A DNA stretch of 64,000 bases, taken from contig WQWC01000001.1 of NCBI GenBank assembly GCA_009785525.1, positions 1-64,000 of the forward strand, read 5' to 3'. Under the pieces are notes generated by a model. It worked only from the letters and a program-made list of their open reading frames with translations, did no database searches and was not told the DNA's origin. Made by a program: the position numbers and the translations under genes. The stretch's first letter is position 1. Each line of letters begins with the position of its first letter. Positions 29,481 through 39,692 of this stretch are shown piece after piece. This DNA is from Oscillospiraceae bacterium (GTDB lineage: Bacteria > Bacillota > Clostridia > Oscillospirales > Oscillospiraceae).

Positions 29481-31448
29481 CTAAGGCCCGGGCGGGGAAT
29501 CTTGCGGCGGGTCAGTCCATGGCGGATCGGTCGGCGTCGGTTCCGTTGGCGGGTCTGTCGGTACCTGCGGCGGCGGATCGGTCGGCGGGTCCGTGGGTGG
29601 GTCTGTCGGCGGATCTGTCGGCAGTTCCTGCGGCCCCTCTGAAAGACGTACTCTAACTTCCGAATGGGCGGGAACCTCTGTACCAAACCCGACAACAAAT
29701 AAGACGGTGCCTCGCGGCGCTTCGTCATAAACCCACTCCCAGCGGGGTACAAGATTTCTATGGTTGAAATCCTGCTGAACCTCCTGCATTGTATGTCCTC
29801 TCAAATCCGGGATTTCAACCATAACAAGCTCCGGCCCTGCACTGTATCTTAAAATTACCGTGCTGCCGCTTTGAAGCGGCGTGCCGGCTACCGGGGACGT
29901 ATCGATAACAAAGTTGCGCGTCACGTCGTCGTGCGCGATCTGATAGCGCTCAATAATAAGCGTGTGATCAAGATTCCTGAGCGTGTTTTCTGCCAGATTT
30001 ATCGGAACATTGATTAAATACGGCATTTCCGCCGGCTGGCGCTCACCACGGGAAACAAATATCTCAATATCAATGCTTGCACCCTCTGCCGTGGGTATGC
30101 GTGAAGCCCCGGCCGTAGGGTTCTGTCTGGTGATGACCCCTTCGGCATGTTCGCTGTTATACACCCTGTCTGCGACGATAAAGTTAAAAATGTCATCATA
30201 TGACCTGTCCATCAGGACATCAGCTTCCCTGAGTCCGACGAAATTCGGGATAGTGACAGGTTCCCTCGGCGTCTGGACGAAAATATCACGCAGCATATAG
30301 TTCCACATAAAAACAGCTGCCACTATAATGAACACAATAATGCTGAAAATACCTATAAGTGTGGATGTCTTCGACGCCCTTTTACTGCTTGTACGGTACT
30401 CTTCCCTGTTCATCTCTGGCTTTCTTGGTGCCGGTCGCTTTGCGGGCGACGGCGGAGCCGGGCGTTCAACTGTACGCTCAACAAGGCGTTCAGCGTGGTG
30501 CTGCTCCGGTTTCAGCGCATCTCCCGGCTGGAATGGCCTTGTCGCCTGATCGTCAACTAACATGTCAGGCTGTGTACGCCTGTTTTGATGAGATGCGTAG
30601 TTGAAAGTGATCGCAGGGTTTTTACGAAAGTCCTCTAGGTCAAACAGCATTTCGTCTGCTGTCGTAAAACGCAGGTTTATATTTGGCTCCATCGCGTGCA
30701 TAGTGATGTCTTCTAGGCCCTCCGGAACCTCCGGATTTATATCCCGCGGCATAAGCGGAACCGCGCTGATATGCTGGATAGCAACTGAAACGGCGGAATC
30801 CCCGACAAACGGAAGCCGACTTGTCAGCATTTCGTACATGACGACACCCACAGAGTAGATATCAGACCTGGCATCCACATGTCCGCCCTTTGCCTGCTCC
30901 GGTGAGATATAGTGTACAGAACCCAGCGCCTCCTGCGTCAACGTATTTTGCATGGCAAGGAGTCTGGCGATCCCAAAATCGGCGACTTTGACACTGCCGT
31001 CTTTTAGAATCATAATATTGTGCGGCTTGACGTCCCGGTGAATAATCCCCCGGGAATGCGCATGGCTTAACGCTTTCGTTATCTGAGTAGAAAAATGCAG
31101 CGCCTCTTTCCAATTAAGCAGGCCTTTTCTGTTGATATACTGTTTAAGGGTGATCCCCTCAATAAGCTCCATGACAATAAATTCAACGCCGTCAGAGCGG
31201 TTGACATCATAAACAGCGACGATATTCGGATGAGACAGCATCGCCACAGCCTGTGACTCTGTGTGAAATCTCCGCCGGAATTCTTCATCGGTCGCAAGGT
31301 CTTCTTTTAATATTTTGATCGCGACAAGCCTGTTAAGGCGGTGACATCTTGCTTTATAGACAAGCGCCATCCCGCCGGTGCCGATCAGCTCTAATATTTC
31401 ATATCTGTTATCCAGTATCCTGCCGACATATTTATCACCTATGTCCAT
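29481..31448 (-). CDS. prkC: Ser/Thr protein kinase with PASTA domains
   Basis: GTGGMALVYKA, HRDVKPHNIMI, VADFGIARL; TM segment; PASTA repeats; TDPP-rich C-tail. Confidence 0.95.
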   Translation of the reverse strand: MDIGDKYVGRILDNRYEILELIGTGGMALVYKARCHRLNRLVAIKILKEDLATDEEFRRRFHTESQAVAMLSHPNIVAVYDVNRSDGVEFIVMELIEGITLKQYINRKGLLNWKEALHFSTQITKALSHAHSRGIIHRDVKPHNIMILKDGSVKVADFGIARLLAMQNTLTQEALGSVHYISPEQAKGGHVDARSDIYSVGVVMYEMLTSRLPFVGDSAVSVAIQHISAVPLMPRDINPEVPEGLEDITMHAMEPNINLRFTTADEMLFDLEDFRKNPAITFNYASHQNRRTQPDMLVDDQATRPFQPGDALKPEQHHAERLVERTVERPAPPSPAKRPAPRKPEMNREEYRTSSKRASKTSTLIGIFSIIVFIIVAAVFMWNYMLRDIFVQTPREPVTIPNFVGLREADVLMDRSYDDIFNFIVADRVYNSEHAEGVITRQNPTAGASRIPTAEGASIDIEIFVSRGERQPAEMPYLINVPINLAENTLRNLDHTLIIERYQIAHDDVTRNFVIDTSPVAGTPLQSGSTVILRYSAGPELVMVEIPDLRGHTMQEVQQDFNHRNLVPRWEWVYDEAPRGTVLFVVGFGTEVPAHSEVRVRLSEGPQELPTDPPTDPPTDPPTDPPPQVPTDPPTEPTPTDPPWTDPPQDSPPGP

Positions 31449-31463
31449 TTGTTTACCTCCGGG

Positions 31464-32198
31464 CTACTTCCTAAATAAAACGGCTGTAACGTTATCGGGT
31501 GCGCCCCCGGCTAACGCCAGCTCAACAAGTTTTTCGCAGTTTTTACGTACGCTTCCGCCGCGCTGTAGTTCAGCCAAAATTTCATCATCCATCACCACAT
31601 CTGTAAGCCCATCTGAGCAGAGCAGAATATGCTCCCCCACTGACAGGTTCAGGAAAAACACATCGGCCGCCTCTTCACGGCTTGTACCCACCACCCGTGT
31701 TATAAGGTTCCTGTTCGGGTGACGCATGGCCTCTGCCCGTGTCAAATCTCCCCTGTCGATCATATCCTCGACAACAGAGTGATCTTTTGTTATCTGGGTT
31801 ATGTTATCCGGTGTGATGTAGTAGACACGGCTATCACCAATGCTGATTATTACCTCCCCATCGGTTGTAGAAACGGCGGCACATAATGTCGTACCCATTC
31901 CTGCGTATTTATTTCCGCGAATGCTTTTTTCATACACCGTCCTGTTCGCCGCGTGTACAGCGTCTGACATTTTTGCCGCGATATCGTCCTGGTTTCCTAT
32001 ATTTTCAATATACCTACCCATGTGATGCATGAAGGTTTCCACTGCTAACGCGCTTGCAACGTCACCAGCGTTAGCGCCGCCCATGCCGTCACAGACAACG
32101 AGAACGGCGATCGCTTTCTCCTCATCGAACAGTATCTTAAAAACATCTTGATTCTGCTGCCTGACTTTGCCGCTGTCAGTTATTCCCCATAACTCCAT
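31464..32198 (-). CDS. prpC: Stp1/PrpC-type PP2C protein phosphatase
   Basis: GKVRQQNQD, VVCDGMGG, GDSRVY, LLCSDGLTD motifs; adjacent to prkC. Confidence 0.93.
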   Translation of the reverse strand: MELWGITDSGKVRQQNQDVFKILFDEEKAIAVLVVCDGMGGANAGDVASALAVETFMHHMGRYIENIGNQDDIAAKMSDAVHAANRTVYEKSIRGNKYAGMGTTLCAAVSTTDGEVIISIGDSRVYYITPDNITQITKDHSVVEDMIDRGDLTRAEAMRHPNRNLITRVVGTSREEAADVFFLNLSVGEHILLCSDGLTDVVMDDEILAELQRGGSVRKNCEKLVELALAGGAPDNVTAVLFRK

Positions 32199-32223
32199 AT
32201 ATCTTGTCTCCCTGCCGTTTGCG

Positions 32224-33255
32224 TCACTGCTCTTTGTTATCAATCGCCTTTTTACGGAGCTGTCCGCAAGCCGCATCGATATCGCCGCCTAAGCTGCGGC
32301 GGATCGTATAATTTACGCCTTTTTGCTTCAGGATTTTAGTAAACGCCTCTATGTTCCCACTTGGCTTGAAATCTCTTTCGGAAACGCTGTTTAACAATAT
32401 CAGGTTCAGATGCCCGCCTGTTTTCCGGATTTTCTCCGCCAGCAGAATTGCCTGCTCCGCAGAGTCGTTCACTCCGTCTATCATGGCATACTCAAAAGAC
32501 ACGCGCCGCCCTGTTTTTTCAAAGTACCGTTCGCAGGCGGCAATCAACTTATCGACTCCGGCATCGCGATTTGCCGGCATCAGGCACGACCGTGTTTCAT
32601 CATCCGGCGCATGTAGCGACACAGACAATGTCAATTGTATACCATAGTCGCCCAATTTGTCAATATTGTCTAACAATCCGCATGTGGAAAGTGTGATATG
32701 CCGCGCACCGATATTTATACCCTCCGGATGGTTTAATATTTGCAGAAATCGGATCACGTTATCAAAATTATCCAGCGGTTCCCCTATTCCCATCAGCACG
32801 ACATTTGATATCTTACACCCCGCGTCCCACTGTGAGTATAGCACCTGATCCAACATCTCTGACGGCGCAAGGTTCCGCACCAATCCACCGAGGGTTGAGG
32901 CGCAGAAAGCACAGCCCATCCGACACCCCACCTGCGTTGATATACACACAGTATTCCCGTGCGCGTATTCCATCACAACACTCTCAACCGCGTTTGAGTC
33001 TGTTGTGCGCCAAAGGTATTTTATCGTTCCGTCGAGACTTGAGACTTGCTTTTCAATCAGCTCCGGAACGGTGATAAAAAACTCGTCATCCAGTTTTGCA
33101 CGCAGTTTCTCCGATAAGTTCGTCATTTCACTGAAAGTTTTCACACCTGAGTGCAGCCATTTAAACACCTGCCCCGCACGAAATGGGCGGTCACCGATTT
33201 GAGTAAAGTATTCTTCCAGTTCCGGCAAATCCATTGATTTTATATCCCGCTTCAT
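32224..33255 (-). CDS. rlmN: 23S rRNA (adenine2503-C2)-methyltransferase RlmN
   Basis: Radical SAM motif CRMGCAFCAST; EPLDNFDNV; GIQLTLSVSLHAPDD. Confidence 0.95.
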   Translation of the reverse strand: MKRDIKSMDLPELEEYFTQIGDRPFRAGQVFKWLHSGVKTFSEMTNLSEKLRAKLDDEFFITVPELIEKQVSSLDGTIKYLWRTTDSNAVESVVMEYAHGNTVCISTQVGCRMGCAFCASTLGGLVRNLAPSEMLDQVLYSQWDAGCKISNVVLMGIGEPLDNFDNVIRFLQILNHPEGINIGARHITLSTCGLLDNIDKLGDYGIQLTLSVSLHAPDDETRSCLMPANRDAGVDKLIAACERYFEKTGRRVSFEYAMIDGVNDSAEQAILLAEKIRKTGGHLNLILLNSVSERDFKPSGNIEAFTKILKQKGVNYTIRRSLGGDIDAACGQLRKKAIDNKEQ

Positions 33256-34589
33256 GCCTGTCTCCTTAACTTGCAGATAAAAAATCCGTCACAGTCGTGT
33301 ATGTGCGGCCACAGCGTAATCATACCGTCATCAACATTGTCAACGCCGGGGATTGTATAATTCCCTCTGCAAAATTCAGCATTGTCTTTCAAGAACCATT
33401 CGACAACATCATCATTTTCGCGTTTTAAGACTGTACAGGTGGAATACAAGAGAGTTCCTCCCGGCTTGACGTATTTTGACAGGTTATGCAGAATCCGCTT
33501 TTGAAGTTCCGGCAATCCGGCGATATCGCTTTCGGATTTATAGCGTATTTCCGGCTTTTTGCGTATAACTCCGAATCCGGAACATGGCACATCTGCTATC
33601 ACAACATCCGCCTGGTTTGCGTATTCCGGGCAAAATACTGACGCATCTTTTTCACTGGCATTGATTATTGACAGCCCCAGTCTCTCCGCCCCGCTTTCGA
33701 TAAGACTGAGCTTGCCTTGGCTTATATCGCAGGCGTCTATGCGCCCGGTATCTTCCATCGCAATTGCCGAGGCGTAAGACTTGCCGCCGGGAGCCGCGCA
33801 AGCGTCTATGACAAAGTCTCCCGGTTTGGGATCTGCCGCTATAACAGCCAGCCGCGCGGCGGGGTCTTGTATGTAAATATGTCCTTTTATAAACGCGTCC
33901 AAACGCTCAACACTCCCGGTGCGGCGCATTGTGACGGCATTGGGCAGCCATTCGTGGCGCTGCACTTCAACGCCATTGGATTGGAGGTTTTGCAATACAT
34001 CATCAAGATTCGCGCGTAATGTGTTTACCTGTGCCGTTATCGGCGTATCGGCGACGTTATTCGCCGATAAAAAACCTTCCGCACCTGTCTGCCCCAGCAC
34101 TCCGCAGATTTCCCGGACAAGCCATTCGGGGTGGCTGTATTTTATTGACAGACGCTGATACTCCGTTTCCCCTACTACCTCCGGCAGATTATCGGCACTG
34201 ACAGCTGCCGCTACTTTGCGCAGAATCGCGTTGACAAATCCCGCCCCACGTGGGTTTGAATGCTTTTTCGCAAGCAGTACACCCTCATTCACAGCCGCGC
34301 TTTGCGGGATTTTGGTCAAAAAAACAAGCTGATATATCGAAATGCGCAATATGTCAAGCACACGCGGCTCGATTTTTTTCAGACTTACAGTTGAATAATG
34401 CGCGGTGTAATAGTCACAGAGCGCCAAGTTTTGTAAAACCCCACCTAAAATTCGCTTGGAGAGTGCGACGTCGAGTTCTGAAATCTCCGCCCGTGCGAAT
34501 AGCTTATCAAGCGCCGCGTCCGGCCAGACGTTATTCCGGCGGTATTCCCCAAGTGCCATAAGCGCGGCAACCCGCGCGGTCATAGGCAT
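33252..34589 (-). CDS. rsmB: 16S rRNA (cytosine967-C5)-methyltransferase RsmB
   Basis: NusB-like N-terminus; DACAAPGGKSYA, DVPCSGFGVIRKKPEIR, YSTCTV. Confidence 0.93.
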   Translation of the reverse strand: MPMTARVAALMALGEYRRNNVWPDAALDKLFARAEISELDVALSKRILGGVLQNLALCDYYTAHYSTVSLKKIEPRVLDILRISIYQLVFLTKIPQSAAVNEGVLLAKKHSNPRGAGFVNAILRKVAAAVSADNLPEVVGETEYQRLSIKYSHPEWLVREICGVLGQTGAEGFLSANNVADTPITAQVNTLRANLDDVLQNLQSNGVEVQRHEWLPNAVTMRRTGSVERLDAFIKGHIYIQDPAARLAVIAADPKPGDFVIDACAAPGGKSYASAIAMEDTGRIDACDISQGKLSLIESGAERLGLSIINASEKDASVFCPEYANQADVVIADVPCSGFGVIRKKPEIRYKSESDIAGLPELQKRILHNLSKYVKPGGTLLYSTCTVLKRENDDVVEWFLKDNAEFCRGNYTIPGVDNVDDGMITLWPHIHDCDGFFICKLRRQA

Positions 34590-35494
34590 ATTGAATTCCC
34601 CCGTAAAAAGTCCGACGCCGCCATCCGTTTACCGCCCGGGGCTTGCAATTCTTTGATCATCACAACCCCATCTGCGCAGGCAACCGCCACCCCCTCTGCC
34701 CCTTCTGAGACGATAGTTCCGGGAGTTCTCGCCGATTCCATGAATTGGATATTTGCCGTGAATATCTTGTATGTCTTCCCGCTAAACTCCGCTGTTGCAG
34801 TCGGCCACGGATTCAGGCCACGGATTTTGTTTTTTATGTTCAACGCGGTATCCGCCCAGTCGATAGACGACATGTTCTTATGCAGCGGCGGCGCGAACGT
34901 TGCCGCGTTGGAATCCTGCGGTATCCGCACAGCCTCCCCGCGTAAGATTGCGGTAACAGTTTCACTCAAAAGCTCCGCACCTAATATGCTGAGTCTGTCG
35001 TGTAGATCACCTGATGTTTCATTTTCACCGATTGCCGTTTTTCCGCAGAACAACATGTCCCCCGCGTCAAGTTCTTCCGCCATGAACATCGAGGTCACAC
35101 CCGTCTCCGTCTCACCATTGATCACCGCCCATTGAATCGGTGCGGCGCCGCGGTATTTTGGCAACAGTGAGCCGTGGATGTTAACGCACCCAAAAGACGG
35201 CAGCTCAAGTATCTCACGCGGCAGAAGCTTTCCGTAAGCGACCACCGCAATAAGTTCGCACTCAAGTTTGCGCAGAATCTCAAGCGCTTCGCCGTCTTTC
35301 AGCGACTCCGGCTGATACACCGGCGTTGAATGCTCTATCGCAAGCTGTTTGACGGGACTGAAGCTGAGGTTCATCCCGCGATTACGCTTCTTGTCCGGCT
35401 GTGTAAATACCGCCGATACATCATGCCCGTCATGATACAGACGTTCCAGTGATGGCACGGCGAATTCAGGTGTGCCCATAAAGACTATTCTCAT
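34580..35494 (-). CDS. fmt: methionyl-tRNA formyltransferase
   Basis: MRIVFMGTPEFAVPSLERL; NIHGSLLPKYRGAAPIQWAVINGE. Confidence 0.95.
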   Translation of the reverse strand: MRIVFMGTPEFAVPSLERLYHDGHDVSAVFTQPDKKRNRGMNLSFSPVKQLAIEHSTPVYQPESLKDGEALEILRKLECELIAVVAYGKLLPREILELPSFGCVNIHGSLLPKYRGAAPIQWAVINGETETGVTSMFMAEELDAGDMLFCGKTAIGENETSGDLHDRLSILGAELLSETVTAILRGEAVRIPQDSNAATFAPPLHKNMSSIDWADTALNIKNKIRGLNPWPTATAEFSGKTYKIFTANIQFMESARTPGTIVSEGAEGVAVACADGVVMIKELQAPGGKRMAASDFLRGNSICL

Positions 35495-36018
35495 GGTGCG
35501 CCATCCTCGTCGTCATCGTCAGCGTTCATCGCGGCCATCTCCTCCTGCGTCAGGAATCGTTCCACATGCGTGGTGAACAGCACGCCGTCAAGATGGTCAA
35601 TCTCATGGAAAGCGGCACGGGCAGTAATGTCTTTGCACCACACCTCAAATGTATTGCCGTGCCTGTCTTGCGCTTTCACTTTCACAAGATCAGGCCGTGT
35701 GACAATGCCATAAATCCCGGGGACGCTGAGGCACCCTTCGCTTCCACTCTGCTCCCCGGATGAGGCTGTGATTTCTGGGTTCACAAGCTCAATAATCTGC
35801 TCTTCCGGCAGTTGTGCCTCAATATTGAGGTCGACTATCAACGCGACCCGCCTAAGTACACCAACCTGCGGAGCCGCAAGACCTAACCCGTTTGCGTCTA
35901 TCAATGTCTCTCGCATATCGTCCAACAACTGATGGAGTCGATTGTCAAAATCTGTTACAACACGGCTCTTCTTTTTCAGGGATGGATCGTTGTCACGTAA
36001 GATATTTCTTATTGCCAT
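35491..36018 (-). CDS. def: peptide deformylase
   Basis: GLGLAAPQVG; EGCLSVPG; HEIDHLDGVLF. Confidence 0.95.
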   Translation of the reverse strand: MAIRNILRDNDPSLKKKSRVVTDFDNRLHQLLDDMRETLIDANGLGLAAPQVGVLRRVALIVDLNIEAQLPEEQIIELVNPEITASSGEQSGSEGCLSVPGIYGIVTRPDLVKVKAQDRHGNTFEVWCKDITARAAFHEIDHLDGVLFTTHVERFLTQEEMAAMNADDDDEDGAP

Positions 36019-36049
36019 ATTTTACCTGTTCCTTAGTTTTATTCACTCT

Positions 36050-36081
36050 GTAGGGGCGGCCAATGCCAATGGCCGCCCGTT
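36050..36081. repeat. REP-like intergenic palindrome (GTAGGGGCGGCC...GGCCGCCC family)
   Basis: GTAGGGGCGGCCAATGCCAATGGCCGCCCGTTA; related copies at 7728-7752, 38778-38806 and 45243-45283. Confidence 0.55.
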
Positions 36082-36161
36082 AGAATTCACTGCATCTACA
36101 AAACACATCAGTACCTTAGGTACGGCGGGCACACAATGTGAGCCCCTGCAAGATGGCGTCT

Positions 36162-38396
36162 TTAGCCATATGAATCGCTGTCGGCGAAAACGGAAACTCC
36201 CCTGCCCTGTTTGTCGCGGGCGAACTCCCTTATCGTGTGAGCGATGGTGTCTCGCACCTGCTTTGTATTCTCACAGCTTATAAGCAGCCTGTATCTATAC
36301 CTGTTGTTTACTTTCGGCACCGGCGCGGGCGCGGGACCCAGCAGTTTTATGCCGCTGTCGTTGCCGAAATATCCCAGCAACGCGCTGCGGATTCTTGACA
36401 CGGCTGATAAAACCGCTGTCTCATCAATGCCTGTGGCGACAAGTGTAAATAAATCCCGCACAGGCGGGGAACCTAATGCTTGCCGCAAAACTATCTCACC
36501 CTCATAAAACCCGTCGTAATCCTGCTTTGAGGCTAGGGCGATAACCTCATGCTTCGGCGTGAATGTCTGTATAACGGCCCTGCCTGGTTTGTCACCCCGG
36601 CCTGCCCTGCCAACGACTTGGGTTATCAACGAAAACGTTTTTTCATGCGCACGGTAATCGTTCATATAAAGCGACATATCGGCCAACAGCACTCCGACAA
36701 GCGTTACGTTTTCAAAATCAAGCCCTTTTGTGACCATCTGCGTGCCAAGCAGTATGGGGACTTTTTCTTCCCTGAATCGCGACAGCAGTTTATCATGTGA
36801 ATTCGACTGCGATACGGTATCGGTATCCATGCGGATGACTTTGATTCCCGGGAAAAGCTCTTGCAATTCGGCTTCGACTTTCTGCGTACCCGCGCCAATG
36901 AATTTAAGCTTTCCGTAACAAGACGGGCATTCATCGGGAAGCGGCAGTGAATAGCCGCAATAGTGGCACAAAAGACGTGAATTAGCCGAATGATACGTCA
37001 TCGCCACACTGCACCTGTGGCACTCATATGTAAAACCGCATTCACCGCAGGCAACCAGTGGATTCATGCCGCGGCGGTTTAAGAACAGTATACTCTGCTC
37101 CCCGGCTTCAATATTCCGCGTGAGTTCTTGCTGCAGAACTGAGCTTATTGAGCCTCCGTTGCCGTTTTTCAGTTCCTGCTTCATGTCGGCGATAATAACG
37201 GACGGCAGTTCCTTTTCATTATACCTGTTTTCTATGCGAAAAAACTTATATTTCCCCGCTTTAGCATTAAACATGCTTTCAACCGACGGCGTTGCCGAAC
37301 CAAGAAGCAACAACCCGCCGGCGCGCGAGACACGGTATTTCGCAATCTCACGGGCATGATAGCGCGGACTGTTCTCTGACTTATATGTATGCTCCTGCTC
37401 TTCGTCAAGTACAATTAATCCTAAATTTTCCAGCGGCGCGAAAATTGCCGATCTCGTCCCGACAACCACGCGCACCCCGTGGAGTTTTATACGCTTCCAC
37501 TCGTCGTATCGCTCACCCACACTTAACGCGCTGTGCAGTACGGCAACGGCATCGCCGAAGTGTGAGGTGAAAACGCTCATCATCTGCGGCGTCAGCGCGA
37601 TTTCCGGCACCAGAACGATTGCTGTTTTGCCCCGTTCCAGCGCTTCTTCGATAAGCTTTATGTACACAAGCGTCTTCCCGCTGCCGGTGACACCGTGCAG
37701 CAGCGCGGCTTCCGGCGTTCCGTTTGTCATCAGCGTGACAAGGCCGTCGAACACTTTTTGCTGCTCATCGTTCAAGGTGATTGGACCAGGGTCTTTTAAG
37801 ACGCCGACACTGGGCCGCCGGAACACCTCTTGCGACTCTATTGATATAATTCCTTGTTTTTCCAGCGCCTTTATTGTGGGGTTTTTCGTATTAGTAAAAT
37901 GGCAGATATCGCTGACCGGCATGCTTTCAGTTGCGGAGAGCAGTTCCAAAACCGCCGATTGGCTTGGCGCGCTGGACTTCCGCTGTTGGGAGAGCATCAG
38001 CGCCTCTTCACTGTGGACGTTCAGAATCGCAATGTTTACCGTCTTGTCCCCCTGCCGACGCACACCGTCTTTGAACCACATTCCAGCCGGCAGCATTGCC
38101 CGAAAACTGTCAAACACCGTGCAAAAAAACCTGTCACTCATCCAGAGCGCAAGCTTAATGTTCTCTTCAGTTAACACCGGATTCTCATCCAGCAGTTGTT
38201 CGATAGCTTTGAGTTTTTTCAGCCCCGTATCTTCAGAAAGCGCGAGAATGACCCCCTCGCTTTTTCTGTTCCCGCGTCCGAACGGTACGATAACCCGCAT
38301 ACCGGGGACTGCGTTGTCCAGCAAATTTTGCGGTATCTTGTAGTCATATGGCTTGTCAATCGAAAAAGTCGCCGCGGAAACGGCAATTTTCGCCAC
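36162..38396 (-). CDS. priA: primosomal protein N' (helicase PriA)
   Basis: HGVTGSGKTLVYI, LDEEQEHTYKSE, zinc-binding cysteines (CGECGFTYECHRC...CHYCG). Confidence 0.95.
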   Translation of the reverse strand: MAKIAVSAATFSIDKPYDYKIPQNLLDNAVPGMRVIVPFGRGNRKSEGVILALSEDTGLKKLKAIEQLLDENPVLTEENIKLALWMSDRFFCTVFDSFRAMLPAGMWFKDGVRRQGDKTVNIAILNVHSEEALMLSQQRKSSAPSQSAVLELLSATESMPVSDICHFTNTKNPTIKALEKQGIISIESQEVFRRPSVGVLKDPGPITLNDEQQKVFDGLVTLMTNGTPEAALLHGVTGSGKTLVYIKLIEEALERGKTAIVLVPEIALTPQMMSVFTSHFGDAVAVLHSALSVGERYDEWKRIKLHGVRVVVGTRSAIFAPLENLGLIVLDEEQEHTYKSENSPRYHAREIAKYRVSRAGGLLLLGSATPSVESMFNAKAGKYKFFRIENRYNEKELPSVIIADMKQELKNGNGGSISSVLQQELTRNIEAGEQSILFLNRRGMNPLVACGECGFTYECHRCSVAMTYHSANSRLLCHYCGYSLPLPDECPSCYGKLKFIGAGTQKVEAELQELFPGIKVIRMDTDTVSQSNSHDKLLSRFREEKVPILLGTQMVTKGLDFENVTLVGVLLADMSLYMNDYRAHEKTFSLITQVVGRAGRGDKPGRAVIQTFTPKHEVIALASKQDYDGFYEGEIVLRQALGSPPVRDLFTLVATGIDETAVLSAVSRIRSALLGYFGNDSGIKLLGPAPAPVPKVNNRYRYRLLISCENTKQVRDTIAHTIREFARDKQGRGVSVFADSDSYG

Positions 38397-38538
38397 AGTG
38401 ATATTGATCGCCTCCCTTCAATGCCGTTAAGTTCAGCGCCGTTTATTTATTATTAATCCGGTCGGGGATGGAAACCCCGGCCCTATAGGGTACAATGTCT
38501 GTAGTGTGCGGCCTCCATGCCTGCCGCACCGCAGATAC

Positions 38539-38739
38539 TCAATCATCTTCTGTGTAAGTGATGCTTAGCTTCCCATGCGCGATTTCCTCAATAGCCTTCG
38601 ATACGGGCTTGCCGTCAAACGGGTCTCCATATTCATCATAGCTCCCAGACAACTCCCTGGCGCGGCGGGCGATGACGTTCACAAGCAGATACCTGCTATC
38701 AACTTTTTCCAACAAATTAGACAGTGATGGATATAACAT
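38539..38739 (-). CDS. rpoZ: DNA-directed RNA polymerase subunit omega
   Basis: MLYPSLSNLLEKVDSRYLLVNVIARRARELS; upstream of priA and next to gmk. Confidence 0.9.
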   Translation of the reverse strand: MLYPSLSNLLEKVDSRYLLVNVIARRARELSGSYDEYGDPFDGKPVSKAIEEIAHGKLSITYTEDD

Positions 38740-38777
38740 AATAAAACCTCCGATTAAATTAGTTGCATATTTGATCC

Positions 38778-38806
38778 TTGCGGCCGACTAATAGCCGCCC
38801 CTTACG
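38778..38806. repeat. REP-like intergenic palindrome (inverted orientation)
   Basis: TTGCGGCCGACTAATAGCCGCCCCTTACG; reverse complement carries GTAAGGGGCGGC. Confidence 0.5.
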
Positions 38807-38819
38807 TGTTTACAAAAAT

Positions 38820-39383
38820 CTACCCGCCGTCAATTATACCCAGAATTTCCTCCGCCGCTGTTGTGATATCGTCGTTTACCACCACATGAGCATATTCTCC
38901 CTGATAGTCAAGTTCCAGCTTTGCGCGTTCCAGGCGATGTATCAGCTTATCCTCAGAATCCGTGCCCCTGCCGCGCAGTCGGCGTTCCAACTCTTCCAGG
39001 CTGGGCGGGACAATGAATATCGAAACTGCATCGGGATGCATCATCATTACCTGCATTGCCCCATTGGTCTCTATTTCAAGCAGAACGTCGCGTCCATTTT
39101 CGATATGTTCATATATTGGCTTTTTCGGCGTCCCGTAGTATTCCCCGACATATTCGGCATATTCGTGAAACTCCCCGCGCGCTATCATGTCCTCGAAATC
39201 CTCCCGCGTGACAAAGAAGTAATTTACCCCATGCTCTTCTCCCTCTCGCGGGGCCCTGGTCGTGGCTGACACCGACAGCCTAAGCTCCGGCCTGAGTTCA
39301 AGCATTTTCGCTATGATGGTGCCCTTCCCAGTTCCTGACGGCGCGGAAATAACATACAGCCTGCCTTTTTCAGTGTTTTTCAT
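38820..39383 (-). CDS. gmk: guanylate kinase
   Basis: [43 protein letters not shown]. Confidence 0.95.
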   Translation of the reverse strand: MKNTEKGRLYVISAPSGTGKGTIIAKMLELRPELRLSVSATTRAPREGEEHGVNYFFVTREDFEDMIARGEFHEYAEYVGEYYGTPKKPIYEHIENGRDVLLEIETNGAMQVMMMHPDAVSIFIVPPSLEELERRLRGRGTDSEDKLIHRLERAKLELDYQGEYAHVVVNDDITTAAEEILGIIDGG

Positions 39384-39645
39384 CGTAATGATGCACATCC
39401 TCTCCGTCATGGTCATGTTTCAGCCTACCGGCGACTGTTTCCGGCTGGATTGCCGAGAGAATTATACATCCGCTGTCTGTGATAATAACCGCCCTTGTGC
39501 GTCTACCATAAGTCGCATCTATAAGCTGGCCTTTTTCACGCGCATCAGTTATAATCCTTTTTATCGGTGCGGATTCCGGACTAACAATAGCTATTATCCT
39601 GTTTGCCGAAACCATGTTGCCGAAACCTATGTTTATTAATTTCAT
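39370..39645 (-). CDS. remA: RemA-like extracellular matrix regulator (DUF370)
   Basis: [59 protein letters not shown]. Confidence 0.93.
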   Translation of the reverse strand: MKLINIGFGNMVSANRIIAIVSPESAPIKRIITDAREKGQLIDATYGRRTRAVIITDSGCIILSAIQPETVAGRLKHDHDGEDVHHYDEKH

Positions 39646-39692
39646 AAGACCACCTACCATATCATGTTTTTCTAAAATGAAACAGTTTTTAA

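Noticed and set aside
37567-38343. 258-aa plus-strand ORF
   Set aside because: Antisense to priA; low-complexity Ser-rich translation typical of shadow ORFs.
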